A DNA stretch of 64,000 nt from the NCBI RefSeq assembly GCF_001039355.2, contig NW_019774047.1:108800-172799 (forward strand), written 5' to 3'. Positions 33,857 to 45,732 of this stretch are shown here, piece by piece. The notes below the pieces were generated by a model. It made no database searches. It saw nothing but the letters and a program-made list of their open reading frames with translations, and was not told the DNA's origin. Position numbers and translations under genes: made by a program. Numbering within the stretch: the first letter of the stretch is position 1; each line of letters starts with the position of its first letter. The DNA comes from Lingula anatina. Lineage: Eukaryota > Brachiopoda > Lingulata > Lingulida > Lingulidae.

Positions 33857-34524
33857 ACACCCTGAGCTTCAGAGCTAACTTGATACTAACCTCTTCACTG
33901 TAGCCTATCTTCATCGTGTCAAGTAACCTCTGACGAAAATAGTTTGACCTAGTTTATATAAGCCAATCAAATCCATGTTTCAAAATTTTTCACCAAAGTT
34001 TGGTGAAAACGCTGATTGGTTGACTGTCAATCGGCAATCCTCGGCTAATTCCGCAAGCTCCATACTAACAACAAAGTTATTGTCGAGTGCGGAGACATCC
34101 GAGTAGTTCCGAGTGTATTACTGTACACAAAGAAAGCAAGGCGAGTGACTACGAAAAAGAATGTGTTAAGTTGTCTCTTGATTCTTTGCAAAATATGAGT
34201 AAATCGGAATTGAAACCATAGGGTCTAGCAGTTTGAGGCCCTGCATCATTATCTACTGAGAGACGATGTTATTTGCGTGCTGCCCACAGGTTACGGCAAG
34301 TCCCTGATATTCAGCCTTATCTTTGATTGGTCCGGATTTGAACAAAGCGCGCTTTGACTCGTTCGCGTTCATTGGCTAGATCGTTTAATGAGTCATCGAG
34401 TGCGGGCTTTTAAATTTGATTGGCGGGCGGCGGAGGCAATCGAATCTGGTCAGAGGTTACTTGACACGATGAAGATAGGCTACAGTGAAGAGGTTAGTGT
34501 CAAGTTAGCTCTGAAGCTCAGGGT
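33857..34524. mobile_element. TIR element carrying a RecQ-like helicase fragment
   Basis: Inverted repeats of 75 bp at 33859-33933 and 34450-34524 match except at one position. GGCAGACAG stands on both sides (33848-33856 and 34525-34533), a possible 9-bp target duplication, although the flank is AGAC-rich and this may be chance. A 9-bp duplication with long terminal repeats would suggest a Mutator-like element. The interior has several ATTGG (CCAAT) boxes and a broken helicase frame. No transposase is visible. It is flanked on each side by an unrelated small foldback element. Confidence 0.75.
34105..34357 (+). pseudogene. RecQ-type helicase N-terminal fragment, frameshifted
   Basis: One frame reads SDYEKECVKLSLDSLQNMSKSELKP and then stops at 34219 (split here: SDYEKECVKL, SLDSLQNMSK, SELKP). 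In another frame, from 34229, the sequence continues QFEALHHYLLRDDVICVLPT and GYGKSLIFSLI up to a TGA at 34355. LPTGYGKS is the Walker A motif in the exact RecQ form, preceded by the usual Q-motif-like FEAL segment. The two frames together follow the start of SF2 RecQ-like helicases. The frameshift, stops and lack of all later motifs (DEAH, RQC) make it a remnant. It may be a captured gene piece or the relic of a helicase encoded by a larger relative of the transposon. Confidence 0.7.
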
Positions 34525-34560
34525 GGCAGACAGATGGACAGCTAGACAAACAGCCAAAAA

Positions 34561-34755
34561 GCGTATTCAGAACCAGAAGATGCACGGACTAACTAGTCTG
34601 TGGATCAAGTATGGGACCCAGTTGACAATGGATTCCTGCCTCCCACACGCCCCACCCCAGCAGGGACAGATCAATTAAATATCAGCACACCTACAAGCAG
34701 CTAGGTGGCACTATATTTGATCTGCGGACTAGTTAGTCCATAGATCTGAATGCAC
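34561..34755. mobile_element. Foldback MITE family A, copy 4
   Basis: GCGTATTCAGAACCAGAAG and GACTAACTAGTCTGTGGATC at the left; TTTGATCTGCGGACTAGTTA and ATCTGAATGCACCC at the right. Confidence 0.82.
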
Positions 34756-37700
34756 CCAAAGAAACCGATTTCAGCATATCCTTGACTTCACCAAGAAACT
34801 ACAAAAACATCCGTATATAATCTATGATTTATTGGTATTCAGTGATCTTTTATGTAAATCCTGCCCATCTTCATTCAAAAGAGGTTTTGGTCTCTTAAGA
34901 TTTTGTGTGTAGTTTAAGAACATCAGTGGCTTATCAAAGTGACAACACCAAAAGAATAAAAGACATATCATTAACCAATAGGAAATAATATGATATTCCT
35001 TAAGGTTCAATTCTTTGTGCAACATCTTTTGAGACATTTCATTTTTGACATTTATTGCATTTTTGATGATCTGAGAATATTGAAATTGTAGCATTAAGTG
35101 ATTTTGTCTGTATCCTGCACCTTCTGATTTGCCCTCAGAAAAGCAAATCCTTCTTAATGAAAGTCTCAATTTTCAGCTTTTTTTTTTTTTTGTTCCAACT
35201 TGGTAAGGAATAAAACTTCCAGATAAAATATAATTTTCATTGCAATTAATGACTGTTTTATGTTTATCCTGCCTACCTAACACAAGGAGGCTAGAGTTAC
35301 CATGATATCCACACATGACTGAAAATAATACCTCATTTCTTGCAACCCATGTTTAACTTTTCTTTTGGGTGCTATTTATTCATTATCACATAACAACATC
35401 TCAGGATTTTCAAAAGTACGATTTTGGAAACCTTAGTCAAAGTTCAATTCAATATACATAGCAAGCTTTTGTGTGTGTGACTCTCTTAGGTAATAGCAAA
35501 CCTAGGCTATGATTCAATTAGTCTGGCGAACTGGTGCAATACAAAAATTTATACTAAACAAATGTGAAAAGGGCCTCAACTATATGTCACTAGCTAGAAC
35601 ACTTTTAGAATCTTTTAGAAATAAGCAGGAATTCATCACTGAATATCATCAGATACCTAGCACCCTTGGAATTCCCTAAGAAATTCATATGTATGTTATT
35701 TATTTAAGCTGTTTACATATATCTCAAACACCACAAATCAGCTGGATGTTATCAACTGTTGGCTGATTTTTAATTTGATACTGGTTACTGATTTATAGAT
35801 GGATGTATAGTCCCAGGCTGAGCCCTTCATGGGAGGAAAATCCCATAGCGTAGTTACAGTCAAAATGTTAACTGTGATACAGATGAATATGCCGTGCAAT
35901 ATAAAAAGGCCCTAGATCCTCTACATGTATGTGCATGGAACAATTCTGTTTAAGCTATACATTTTCCCCAAGTTATCCTTGTGCAGTGATACATCTATTT
36001 CTTTTTGAAGGTGATGGTGCCCTTACTAATTTCACCCAGAATAATATATTTCAAGGTACAATAAAGCAGTCACAATTAACTTATCAGTATATTTCTGAAA
36101 TAGTCTCCAGTGTGAAAGGATCTTTACACATAATATGGTTATATAACAGGTATTATAGATAATAATAGCAATTAGTGACTTGGATCACTAAATTAATGAC
36201 TTGTAACTGCGATTTCTGTACTGATCAAGTCCAAGTATTGCATTAATTTATTAACTGTGAATAGTTAGATTTTGGTCAGCTTTTATCCAGATCTTTTTTG
36301 TTTGCATATTCTATTTTATTTATTTTACTGAACTGCATGCTATCTTTAATGTAGCAAAAGATGAGATGAATTGCAATAAAGAGCTCTGAAGGAAATCCCA
36401 AGATGGAAAAAAAACATTTTCAGTCCTCTTTCTCCACTGTCAACAAAAGAGGCAATCTTTTAAGCTACTGTCACGCATGTTCACGTACTTATTTACTTGT
36501 TTGAATGGCAGTTGGAGATTATCAAGTAAGATGGAACTGGTTTATAGAAAAAACGAAAAAAATTTGGGTGGCAATTTGATCCCTTTTTTTTTTCGAACTT
36601 GAATTATGATTTGACTGCAGAGTTGAGCCCTACGTCCAAAGTGAATTGCTATATTACAAACGTCTTTGTGACAGGAAATTGGGTGTGATAAACCTGAAAT
36701 ATAAGCTAGCAGCATCACTTTATGCCTGATGTAGCATATCAGCATGATATCCTGGCAGACGCTGAAAAAATATTTCTTAGAATTTACCTTATATAATGGT
36801 ACATGTGGTAACCATTGTCAACAACTTTGCCAGTTCACCTTTGTTATCAAGGTCTATTACAACTGGTAGCACATGAAGTGACAGGAAACTCGACTGGTGT
36901 AAAGAAAATACTTGCCTGTAAAGCTGTCCACAGATCATTATATATCTATTATAGGCTGACATTTATGACTGGGTACTGGGTCACATGATTGAAGAATCAG
37001 TATGTTGGTTTCTTGAGAGAGTTGAGTTCTTAAATGAGACTGTTTTCACTTAGAATTTTTAACTATTAATCTATTTATTAACAAACTTTATATGACATAC
37101 ATTTTGAAACTTCTTTTCTCTTAATGGTACACAATGTGCATTTAATTATGTCTAAAAGTCATATTTTTATGCCTTCAAAGCTACACTGCTCTTTCCAAAT
37201 TAAGACCTTAAAAATGATAAAATATTTCTTGTGAGAGAAATTCACTAAACTGGTAGGAAAAATTCTGGATTGGATACCTTTAACTTTTTTAAAGCAATCA
37301 AACAGTTACACACATTTCATATACATATATTTGCTTTTTTAGTAAAAATACAGTAATGGGAGACGATATTTGTCCTGCAAAAAAAAAAAAAAAAAAAAAA
37401 AAATTACTGAGACTGAAATTGGAACAGACAATTTGAAAGGAAATTAATATCTCATGCAAAAAGATACCAACAGGATATATGAAACAGAAATGCAGAAGGT
37501 CTTTTGTCAATAGCCTCAGAAATGGAGTGATCTCACATTTACCTAGCTGACTAAAGAACCTCCAGAATAATTATTACTGAAACTCAACTACTGAAATTTT
37601 TCAACATCAGGATATAATTGGTTTTCAAAAACCCACTTGTATTTTGAATTCATTGTTTTAAAAAGCATGGGTGTACATTTAATATGAAATGGTTGAAGCA

Positions 37701-38054
37701 ACCAAACCTCTTCACTTCTAGTCTCTGAAACAAAATGTAACTTTTTAACATATCAGGATTACAAAAATTAATATAATTTTGGTACTTCAATCTATCAACT
37801 CTCCGCATAAAGCTCTTAACGTAAGGGTCATTCCACAAAAAAAGTGAACTTCTGAGTCCCATCAGTGAACACAAGTTTTGTGTTATATTAGCATAATTTT
37901 TTATATCGCTCTCTAATAACTATATATTTCTTTCCATATTGGAGGGGACAGAGAAAATAATAATGCAAGTCAGCATTATGCCAATGTTTCACAAATGTGT
38001 GCATTACTGACTTGAATCTGATGTTCAGTTTTTGTGGAATAGACCCGTAAACAG
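34756..38054. other. No supported gene
   Basis: A long stretch of AT-rich sequence with a poly-A (37380-37402). Several open frames of 60-115 codons look like chance. No repeat family of this window was recognised here. Confidence 0.4.
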
Positions 38055-38189
38055 CAGGCCCGTGCTCTTTTTGCTGGAAAAGGTTCCCTCTGGATAAAAT
38101 TCTATCTAGGTGTAGGATGGTTTTATGGTAAAAGGTCCACTTTTTCAGAAAAAGAACCCCCCTTTATGAAATTGCTGGCTACAGGCCTG
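38055..38189 (-). mobile_element. MITE family C, copy 3 (inverted)
   Basis: CAGGCCCGTGCTC at the left, AGGTCCACTTTTTCAG and AAAAAGAACCCCCC in the interior, GCTGGCTACAGGCCTG at the right. Confidence 0.85.
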
Positions 38190-39771
38190 AAAAGAATATC
38201 GTTATCTGAGGGACACGAATCAATCATCAAAAGTGGCTTTAGATCAATTGTCTTCGGGGTTTTCCAGAAGACCATCAAGCATCAGAGCACTGTCAGAATT
38301 GTCTTTAAGGAATCTTATATTGTAAAATTGGTTCTTGGAATTTTTCTTTAATGAACTTCCAAAGGTTGTCAGTCTGGATCGAAGACTGTCAGTGTTGAAG
38401 AAAAAATCCAACCCTAGAGATATCCTTATGCAATCCATAGGCCCAATTTATGTAATGAACAGACTAGATAATTTTTTTTGTCATGCCTGTCACCACAGTT
38501 TCAAATAATGACAACTTGCAAATACAACACCTTCCCAAGTCTTGATAAATGTTACGAAGCCAACAACTAATGAAGCAGTTATTCTAATATCTGTGCAGGT
38601 AACTTTTCGGGTACGGTAATTGCTTGAAATTTTCAAGTGACACACTAAGGCACCATTCCCACAGACACCATGGGGACTCTCGCTGGGCACTCTCCCTGAT
38701 TGCAATCAATTTAACAAATAAACACGCCTCCTCCTGGCGCAAAGTACAGAAAAGCGGGTGATAATACGAGCATGTTGGTAACAAGAGGAGTTGGCTATTA
38801 TGTAACAGTCCACCTTAACAGAGCCCATGCAATCGCCAAGGCTAATTAATGAATTAATTAATCAAATAGCAGGACTGTAATCTTGTGGAATACTTATCAA
38901 AAGGAATAATAATAAATCCTGTGTAGTGTAAATTGATGTGAAAAAGGTCTAAGTTAATCACAAAATGGCCTTTCGAACATGAAGCTGACTTTTAAAAAAT
39001 AATGAATCAACATTTTACAGTCTAATTGACAAAACAATGAAGCCAATTAACTTTTAAGACATATTGGATCAACATTTTTAAGTTTTTCTAAAAAAAAACA
39101 TTTTGGGGGAAAAATCATTAACTCATTTTGTTTGCATATGATGAGCAACTGCCATATTTTCATTCATTGGATGGTAATTCTCATGTAACCGCAGCTTGTT
39201 AAGGCAGACCTAGATAGAGTAACACCCACTTACTCTGTGGTAAAACGTGCTATCTATTCAGGTGGAATTCACCAGAGGCCTTCATTGTCTCCATGATACT
39301 TGTAATAAAACTGAAATATTTAGAGCAACATGCTCAGATAATCATGTAGGTACTCTATGTGGCGACATGTATACATACATAATTTATGGCTGGGCCTTAT
39401 TTTGTGAAAACAGTTTTTTAAGGGATAATTTTTGGTAGATTAGAATTTATGACATCTTTACGGTATGCTGAAGGCACAAATAAATGAATTACAAATACTA
39501 AATAACTATAATTTCATGTCCCTGTGATATGTGCTACATTCACCAATTTTCTTTTTTCCTTTTTTAATTCCCTTTACTTTGTGTTAACAGCTGAAATGCT
39601 ACTTTTTTTTTGCTGCTTACAACAGAACCTCATACATTTCAAATTGACGTCATTCTAAAAATAACTTTCAAGTACAAATGACATGACTGTGCTCCGGCTG
39701 AATAGTTTCAGTTACTATGACAAAAAAATGATGCAATCATTTTTAGGTGCGTTTGCACTGGCCTAAGTTAA
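38190..39771. other. Repeat fragments, no gene
   Basis: 38190-38420 has GTCTTCGGGGTTTTCCAGAA and GAAGACTGTCAG, loosely like family B. 38648-38815 is family E (listed). The rest is AT-rich without exon. Confidence 0.4.
38648..38815. mobile_element. Repeat family E, uninterrupted copy
   Basis: AAGGCACCATTCCCACAG, CATGGGGACTCTCGCTG, TCCTGGCG and ACAGAAAAGC follow in order. The copy at 58145-58545 has the same sequence split by a family D element. A short inverted fragment (CATTCAGCGAGAGTCC) lies at 34-49. Confidence 0.8.
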
Positions 39772-42700
39772 CTAGAGGATCAGAGAGGCGATACCGCCTC
39801 CGAATATTGTACCACCAGCTGGAGCAAGCGCATTCGTATAGACCCCCACATACACAAAATAAGGGGTGCAGCCACCAGTCTTGTGCTTGACAAGCTGTAA
39901 AAATGCAATCAACAAGAATTTTCAAAATATGCAAAAAATATATATAACTAAAAATGGTGCAATCAAAGTTAAGTTCATTGTAAGGTAGGTCAAAGGTCAA
40001 TTTCAAGGTCACAGTAAATTGCCAGTATATGACTTCCTATCCAACTTCAATAGTAACTATGGACCTATCTCTGCCAGTTTTGGAGATAAAAGGGAAGCAA
40101 AATTTGCAAAGTTCAGTTCATGGTGAAAAGTAGGTCAAAGGTCAATTTCAAGGTCACAGTAAGATTGCCAGTATATGACTTCCTATTCAACTTCAATAGT
40201 AACTATGGACCTATCTCTGCCAGTTTTGGAGATATAAGGGACTAAATGTTATAATTTTGGAGTTACCATAATGTGCCTTAAATTTCGTACAGAAAAAATT
40301 AATTAAAATAAAGAAAATGTCATTTTGGTCAAAATTCTTGAAATAGGAGGTGCTCTGAAGTTTCAGAAGTTCAAATTTGATGAAATAATGTCATTTTTGA
40401 ACACAAGTTGTCTGCTTTGCCAAGCCTTATGTTTTATTTTTCCGGAGTTCAAAATTTATTATCCATTACCGTACTGCACATTTTGCTTTCACCACCAATA
40501 TGTACTTTTTGATACAGCGTAACTCGAAAACCGTATGGAATACAAAAAAACCGAGACCACTTCCAGTGTTGGGCTTTACATGCTCTACAAAATGCAAAAA
40601 AGAATGGGTCTCTAGCATTAACGGTTCCCGAATTAGAGACAGTTTTCAGTTTCGGTATCTTATGGCCGCTACTCCCGTGAAAATGCACCGATTGACCCCA
40701 AATTCATGGAGATGAAAGATGACCTGAAGGGTAACACTTTCCAATAATATTATTGGTTAAGTCTGTGTGGTGTCTGAATAACAGGGCAAAAAATTTTTTT
40801 TTCGTAAAAAATTTCATTTTTTTGAAAATTTTGGCCCATTTGACCTTGAAGTAAAGGTCAAAGGTCAAATCCGAGGGTATATTTGAAATCTACACATATG
40901 ACTTTTGGAAAGCCGTCTGTAGAAATTTTTCCCGTAACTCCTTCCGTAGGGTAGATAATTAGCATTTAATTTTGCCATTTTTAGACAAGGGTGCATTGCA
41001 ATGAGTGCCACACCCAGACCCCAATACCGACAAAGCCCAAATTTTACGTGGAACGAGTTGAGATTATAGGTGACCTAAATCCATGAGATGGGTACGGGGG
41101 CCCTTACCGTCTAGGAGGAGAAGCGGTAACGGTAACATGGCGGCGGAGCCGGCGAACGGACCGGACGGGACCGAAACCATGTGTACCGCCAGCGCTAACG
41201 CTGGTGGTAAATTTTTTTGTTCAAATTTCAAAATAGTATCTCGAAATTTCGAGATAATTTTTTTTTCTACATATGGCACCAGTGGGCTTCCGCACATTTT
41301 GCTTTCACCACCAATATGTACTTTTTGATACAGCGTAACTCGAAAACCGTATGGAATACAAAAAAACCGAGACCACCTCCAGTGTTGGGCTTTACATGCT
41401 CTACAAAATGCAAAAAAGAATGGGTCTCTAGCATTAACGGTTCCCGAATTAGAGACAGTTTTCAGTTTCGGTATCTTATGGCCGCTACTCCTGTGAAAAT
41501 GCACCGATTGACCCCAAATTCACGGAGATGAAAGATGACCTGAAGGGTAACACTTTCCAATAATATTATTGGTTAAGTCTGTGTGGTGTCTGAATAACAG
41601 GGCAAAAAATTTTTTTTTCGTAAAAAATTTCATTTTTTTGAAAATTTTGGCCCATTTGACCTTGAAGTAAAGGTCAAAGGTCAAATCCGAGGGTATATTT
41701 GAAATCTACACATATGACTTTTGGAAAGCCGTCTATAGAAATTTTTCCCGTAACTCCTTCCGTAGGGTAGATAATTAGCATTTAATTTTGCCATTTTTAG
41801 ACAAGGGTGCATTGCAATGAGTGCCACACCCAGACCCCAATACCGACAAAGCCCAAATTTTACGTGGAACGAGTTGAGATTATAGGTGACCTAAATCCAT
41901 GAGATGGGTACGGGGGCCCTTACCGTCTAGGAGGAGAAGCGGTAACGGTAACATGGCGGCGGAGCCGGCGGAACGGACCGGACGGGACCGAAACCATGTG
42001 TACCGCCAGCGCTAACGCTGGTGGTAAATTTTTTTGTTCAAATTTCAAAATAGTATCTCGAAATTTCGAGATAATTTTTTTTTCTACATATGGCACCAGT
42101 GGGCTTCCGTACATTTTCCTTTCACCACCAATATGTACTTTTTGATACAGCGTAACTCGAAAACCGTATGGAATACAAAAAAACCGAGACCACCTCCAGT
42201 GTTGGGCTTTACATGCTCTACAAAATGCAAAAAAGAATGGGTCTCTAGCATTAACGGTTCCCGAATTAGAGACAGTTTTCAGTTTCGGTATCTTATGGCC
42301 GCTACTCCTGTGAAAATGCACCGATTGACCCCAAATTCACGGAGATGAAAGATGACCTGAAGGGTAACACTTTCCAATAATATTATTGGTTAAGTCTGTG
42401 TGGTGTCTGAATAACAGGGCAAAAAATTTTTTTTTCGTAAAAAATTTCATTTTTTTGAAAATTTTGGCCCATTTGACCTTGAAGTAAAGGTCAAAGGTCA
42501 AATCCGAGGGTATATTTGAAATCTACACATATGACTTTTGGAAAGCCGTCTGTAGAAATTTTTCCCGTAACTCCTTCCGTAGGGTAGATAATTAGCATTT
42601 AATTTTGCCATTTTTGGACAAGGGTGCATTGCAATGAGTGCCACACCCAGACCCCAATACCGACAAAGCCCAAATTTTACGTGGAACGAGTTGAGATTAT

Positions 42701-42860
42701 AGGTGACCTAAATCCATGAGATGGGTATGGGGGGCCTTACCGTCTAGGAGGAGAAGCGGTAACGGTAGCCGTCCGGCGGAGCCGGCGGAGCCGGCGGAGC
42801 CGGCGGAACGATCCGGACGAGACCGAAACCATGTGTACCGCCAGCGCTAACGCTGGTGGT
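39772..42860 (+). repeat. AGGTCA-rich dispersed repeat, copy 2, internally amplified
   Basis: The same start (CTAGAGGATCAGAGAGGCGA) and the same terminal hairpin as 20527-22050. It has two 146-bp sub-repeats (about 39945-40220), then a body that is tandemly amplified (40474-42860). Direct repeats AGGTCAAAGGTCA stand at 39987, 40132, 40854, 41671 and 42487. Confidence 0.88.
41209..42860 (+). repeat. 817-bp tandem array
   Basis: Units at 41209-42025 (817 bp) and 42026-42860, plus a partial first unit 40474-41208 lacking the left linker. Each unit ends in ACCGCCAGCGCTAACGCTGG followed by TGGT, a hairpin with 10-bp arms. The copies differ by few bases. The last has extra CGGAGCCGG repeats. The open frames of 81-146 codons in the array are the same passenger frames repeated. 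Confidence 0.93.
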
Positions 42861-42883
42861 ACAATTATTAACTTACCATGACT

Positions 42884-43180
42884 AACGTAAAAGAATGTAA
42901 AAGCTAAACCAGTTTAGGACTGGACCGTTGGAGGCCATGACAATGACAAATATAAAAGCTAAACCAGTTCAGGACTGGACCAATGGACACCATGACCATG
43001 ATATATGTAAAAGCTAAAGCAGTTCGGGACTGGACCAATGGACACCATAACCATGATAGATGTAAAAGCTAAACCAGTTCGGGACTGGACCAATGGACAC
43101 CATGACCATGATAGATGTAAAAGCTAAACCAGTTCGGGACTGGACCAATGGATGCTATGACAATGACAAACGTAACATAG
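42884..43180 (+). repeat. 55-bp minisatellite
   Basis: About five tandem copies of ATGTAAAAGCTAAACCAGTT, CGGGACTGGACCAATGGACA, CCATGACCATGATAG. It starts about 25 bp after the hairpin of the 817-bp array. An open frame runs through the last units. Confidence 0.93.
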
Positions 43181-43845
43181 GGGACCTGATGTGCAAGGTT
43201 GGATTTCTGCTGAGCTGTAACAATTTGAATGTATCACATGATGACATAAGGGCTATCTATGAACTCCCTTTTCCTTGCTTTCGTGAAAACAATTATGGAG
43301 GAAATGTTTGGACAATTACTTATGGCAGTTCTTTGACATTTGTTGTAATTTTTCTCAGGATTCTCTAAATTTATTCCCTAGAGACATTTACAGCATGTAA
43401 GACCTTTCAGACTTACTTTCTATAAATGGCAGAAACATGTTTTTGGTAAATCAAGATCTACTGCAAGATTATTATGCAAATAAATTCTCTCCCTAAGGTG
43501 GAACTAATGCTCCCCTAGGATCAGTGAACCGCATTTGCAATCACAGTCAAACCCTGCTGTAAGCACTTTGATGTTTTGATAAGATTAAATTTTTACAGAA
43601 ATATTCAGCCTAAACATTCATATTGGTTTACAGTTGATGAATTGAATTTATTGAAAACTTTCATCTTGACATTTTTTCTCTCACATAAAGATTCAAGCAT
43701 ATTTGTCTACTCAAACTTGTCTCAACTGTGAAAAGAAAATCTATTTTACCTCTTTTCAGACATTTTTATTTTGATATTTTAATTTTTTAAGAAATGAAAA
43801 GACTAACCTGGTGTACCACTACATGTAAAGGGAGCATAGCTATAA
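43181..43845. other. No supported gene
   Basis: The 91-codon frame that begins in the minisatellite continues to 43368 with a varied composition, but matches nothing I know. Confidence 0.4.
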
Positions 43846-44222
43846 AAATGCTGCAAAATTGTATTTTCTGACCTATGAAACCCAGGGTTTGCTATTCTGA
43901 TGGCTAATGGTCTCTTCCCCATGGAATGCTACTCCAAAGATCTACTATTTCAACGGTCCATTTATCCAAAATATACCTTCAGAGTAGCACAAAGAACCCA
44001 AATTGAATATAAAGAATATGTGGAAAGTATATACATTAAATTCAATGCACACTTCTTCAGTGATGGATGAGTGAATGTGAATTTCAAATTAAAGCTAATT
44101 TACATTGCAGCATGATTATACTGTCTTTAGAATAGTGACCCTTCGGAATAGCCAACCCTTAGCCATCAGAATAGCAAATCCCGGATTTCCCAGGTCAGAA
44201 AAAACATTTTAGAGCATTTTTA
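43846..44222. mobile_element. Foldback element with about 66-bp arms
   Basis: AAAAATGCTGCAAAATTGTA, TTTCTGACC and GGTTTGCTATTCTGATGGCT at the left are mirrored by AGCCATCAGAATAGCAAATC, GGTCAGAAA and AGAGCATTTTT at the right, enclosing about 240 bp without coding signal. Confidence 0.85.
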
Positions 44223-44310
44223 AGAATAGTGAACCTTTGGAATAGCAGAACTTCGGATTACAGAGCTGACCCCCACGTAATGGTCTTAAATTGTATTAGG
44301 ATATTATTGA

Positions 44311-44565
44311 GAGCATTCACAACAGATGATCCGTAGACTAAATATGGCCGACCCCATTCAAAAGGAATGCTGCTAATTCCCTGATGGTCTACCCACCTCC
44401 AAACACACAGTCGCTGCAGGGGTCTAGCAATTAAACCTTGGACCAGAGATATAATCCATTTAATTAATGCATGTGGAGATGGGGAGACCATCAGGGAATT
44501 AGCAGCATTGCTTTTAAGTGGGTTGGCTGTGTTTAGAAGGGGATCAACTTGCTCTGAATGCACTC
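44311..44565. mobile_element. Foldback MITE family A, copy 5
   Basis: GAGCATTCACAACAGATGAT and AATATGGCCGACCC at the left. CTGATGGTCT is mirrored by AGACCATCAG in the middle. GGATCAACTTGCTCTGAATG at the right. Confidence 0.82.
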
Positions 44566-44753
44566 ACTGATAGAGAATTTTAACAGTCCGAGCCTGGTGA
44601 AATTGCACTGATGGACAACCAGACAAACAGGCAGGCAATTTAATTCCACAAACAAGTACATCATTATTCCTCCTTCCTGAACACACAAAAGGGACAAACT
44701 ATTTACAGGCCTCATAAACGTTAATTGTCCTTTGTGATCATGGATGCCAAATC

Positions 44754-44925
44754 CAGGGGCGGATTCAGAGATATTTTCTGACAGTCTTCCAAATTAACTT
44801 TGTTGATCCATCCTCCATTTTTGACTATCTTCTGAGAGAAAAAAATAGATACCTGTCAATGTAAACTTGAAAATCGTACTGTCTTCTGGAAGACCCAGAA
44901 GAATGGCCTAAATCCGCCCGCCCTG
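44754..44925 (-). mobile_element. MITE family B, copy 3 (inverted)
   Basis: CAGGGGCGGATTCAGAGATA at the left, TTGTTGATCCATCCTCCATT inside, and TCTTCTGGAAGACCCAGAAG with AATCCGCCCGCCCTG at the right. Confidence 0.9.
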
Positions 44926-45732
44926 AAATCAATGTCTAAAACTACGAAACTTGCTGCAAGTACCCAAATATAATGATTTGGCCAGCTTTTGTCTGAGTCT
45001 TTTGCTGTTTACATATGGGTTCTTCTACTCAACATTAAACTATTTTCAGCTAATGTTTCCAACAAATCACAAATCTCTATGTGCCCAACTTTCTCTGGCA
45101 CATACAGACCATGCCAAATGGGAAAGAAAGCAGACTTGCAATTCACAATTTACACAGTAGTGCTTGCTACAAAAATTTTTACGTTCATGCCATAAAATTG
45201 CAGTTTAAGTCATTCATTTGGCTATCGCAATCACAAACCTGCAGCTTGATATCACGAATGGCAATTTTATTTACAAGGCCTGACATGTGTAATGTCCATA
45301 ATACATAAACACACTATACTGCATTGGAAATATAATTAAGCATTTCTCCCATCAATCAATTGCTTGGCTGACAAGTAAATAATTTCTTTGCATTCTCACA
45401 TACACACAAAAAGAAAATAATATCAATAGTGTCATTAATACTATGGTTACTGTAGTATATCCCTTCTTTTTCCTCTGATTAAAATTTGAACTTGTCTTGC
45501 CTGGTGTGATCGATACACAATTATAGATACTCAGACAATAATGAAGGAGACGATAGAGAAATTCCAAATGCACCCTGAAAGAGCAAAAATGAGTATTCAA
45601 TACAACTTCAGTTATAGTGGTGTCTACATATGGTAATTACTAGATCGATGGAATAATTTTACACATGCAGTAATTTTAAAGTCATAATTAAAACACATTC
45701 CTATTAAGTGATAGCAACAAAATGAAAAAGGA
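44926..45732. other. No supported gene
   Basis: Two exon-like minus-strand intervals (45199-45239 and one starting at about 45583 after a good ctctttcag acceptor) were considered but have no homology. Confidence 0.35.

Noticed and set aside
41064-42348. Frames of 104-146 codons on both strands, repeated
   Set aside because: They repeat with the 817-bp array on both strands at once, as expected for low-stop repeat DNA rather than genes.
39772-42860. Helitron identity for the hairpin-ended repeat
   Set aside because: The terminal hairpin is present, but I could not find a consistent CTRR end, TC start or insertion between A and T.
45199-45239. Minus-strand interval LVNKIAIRDIKLQ between tgtcag and GTTTGT
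   Set aside because: Plausible edges but no homology, no partner exon and a weak donor.
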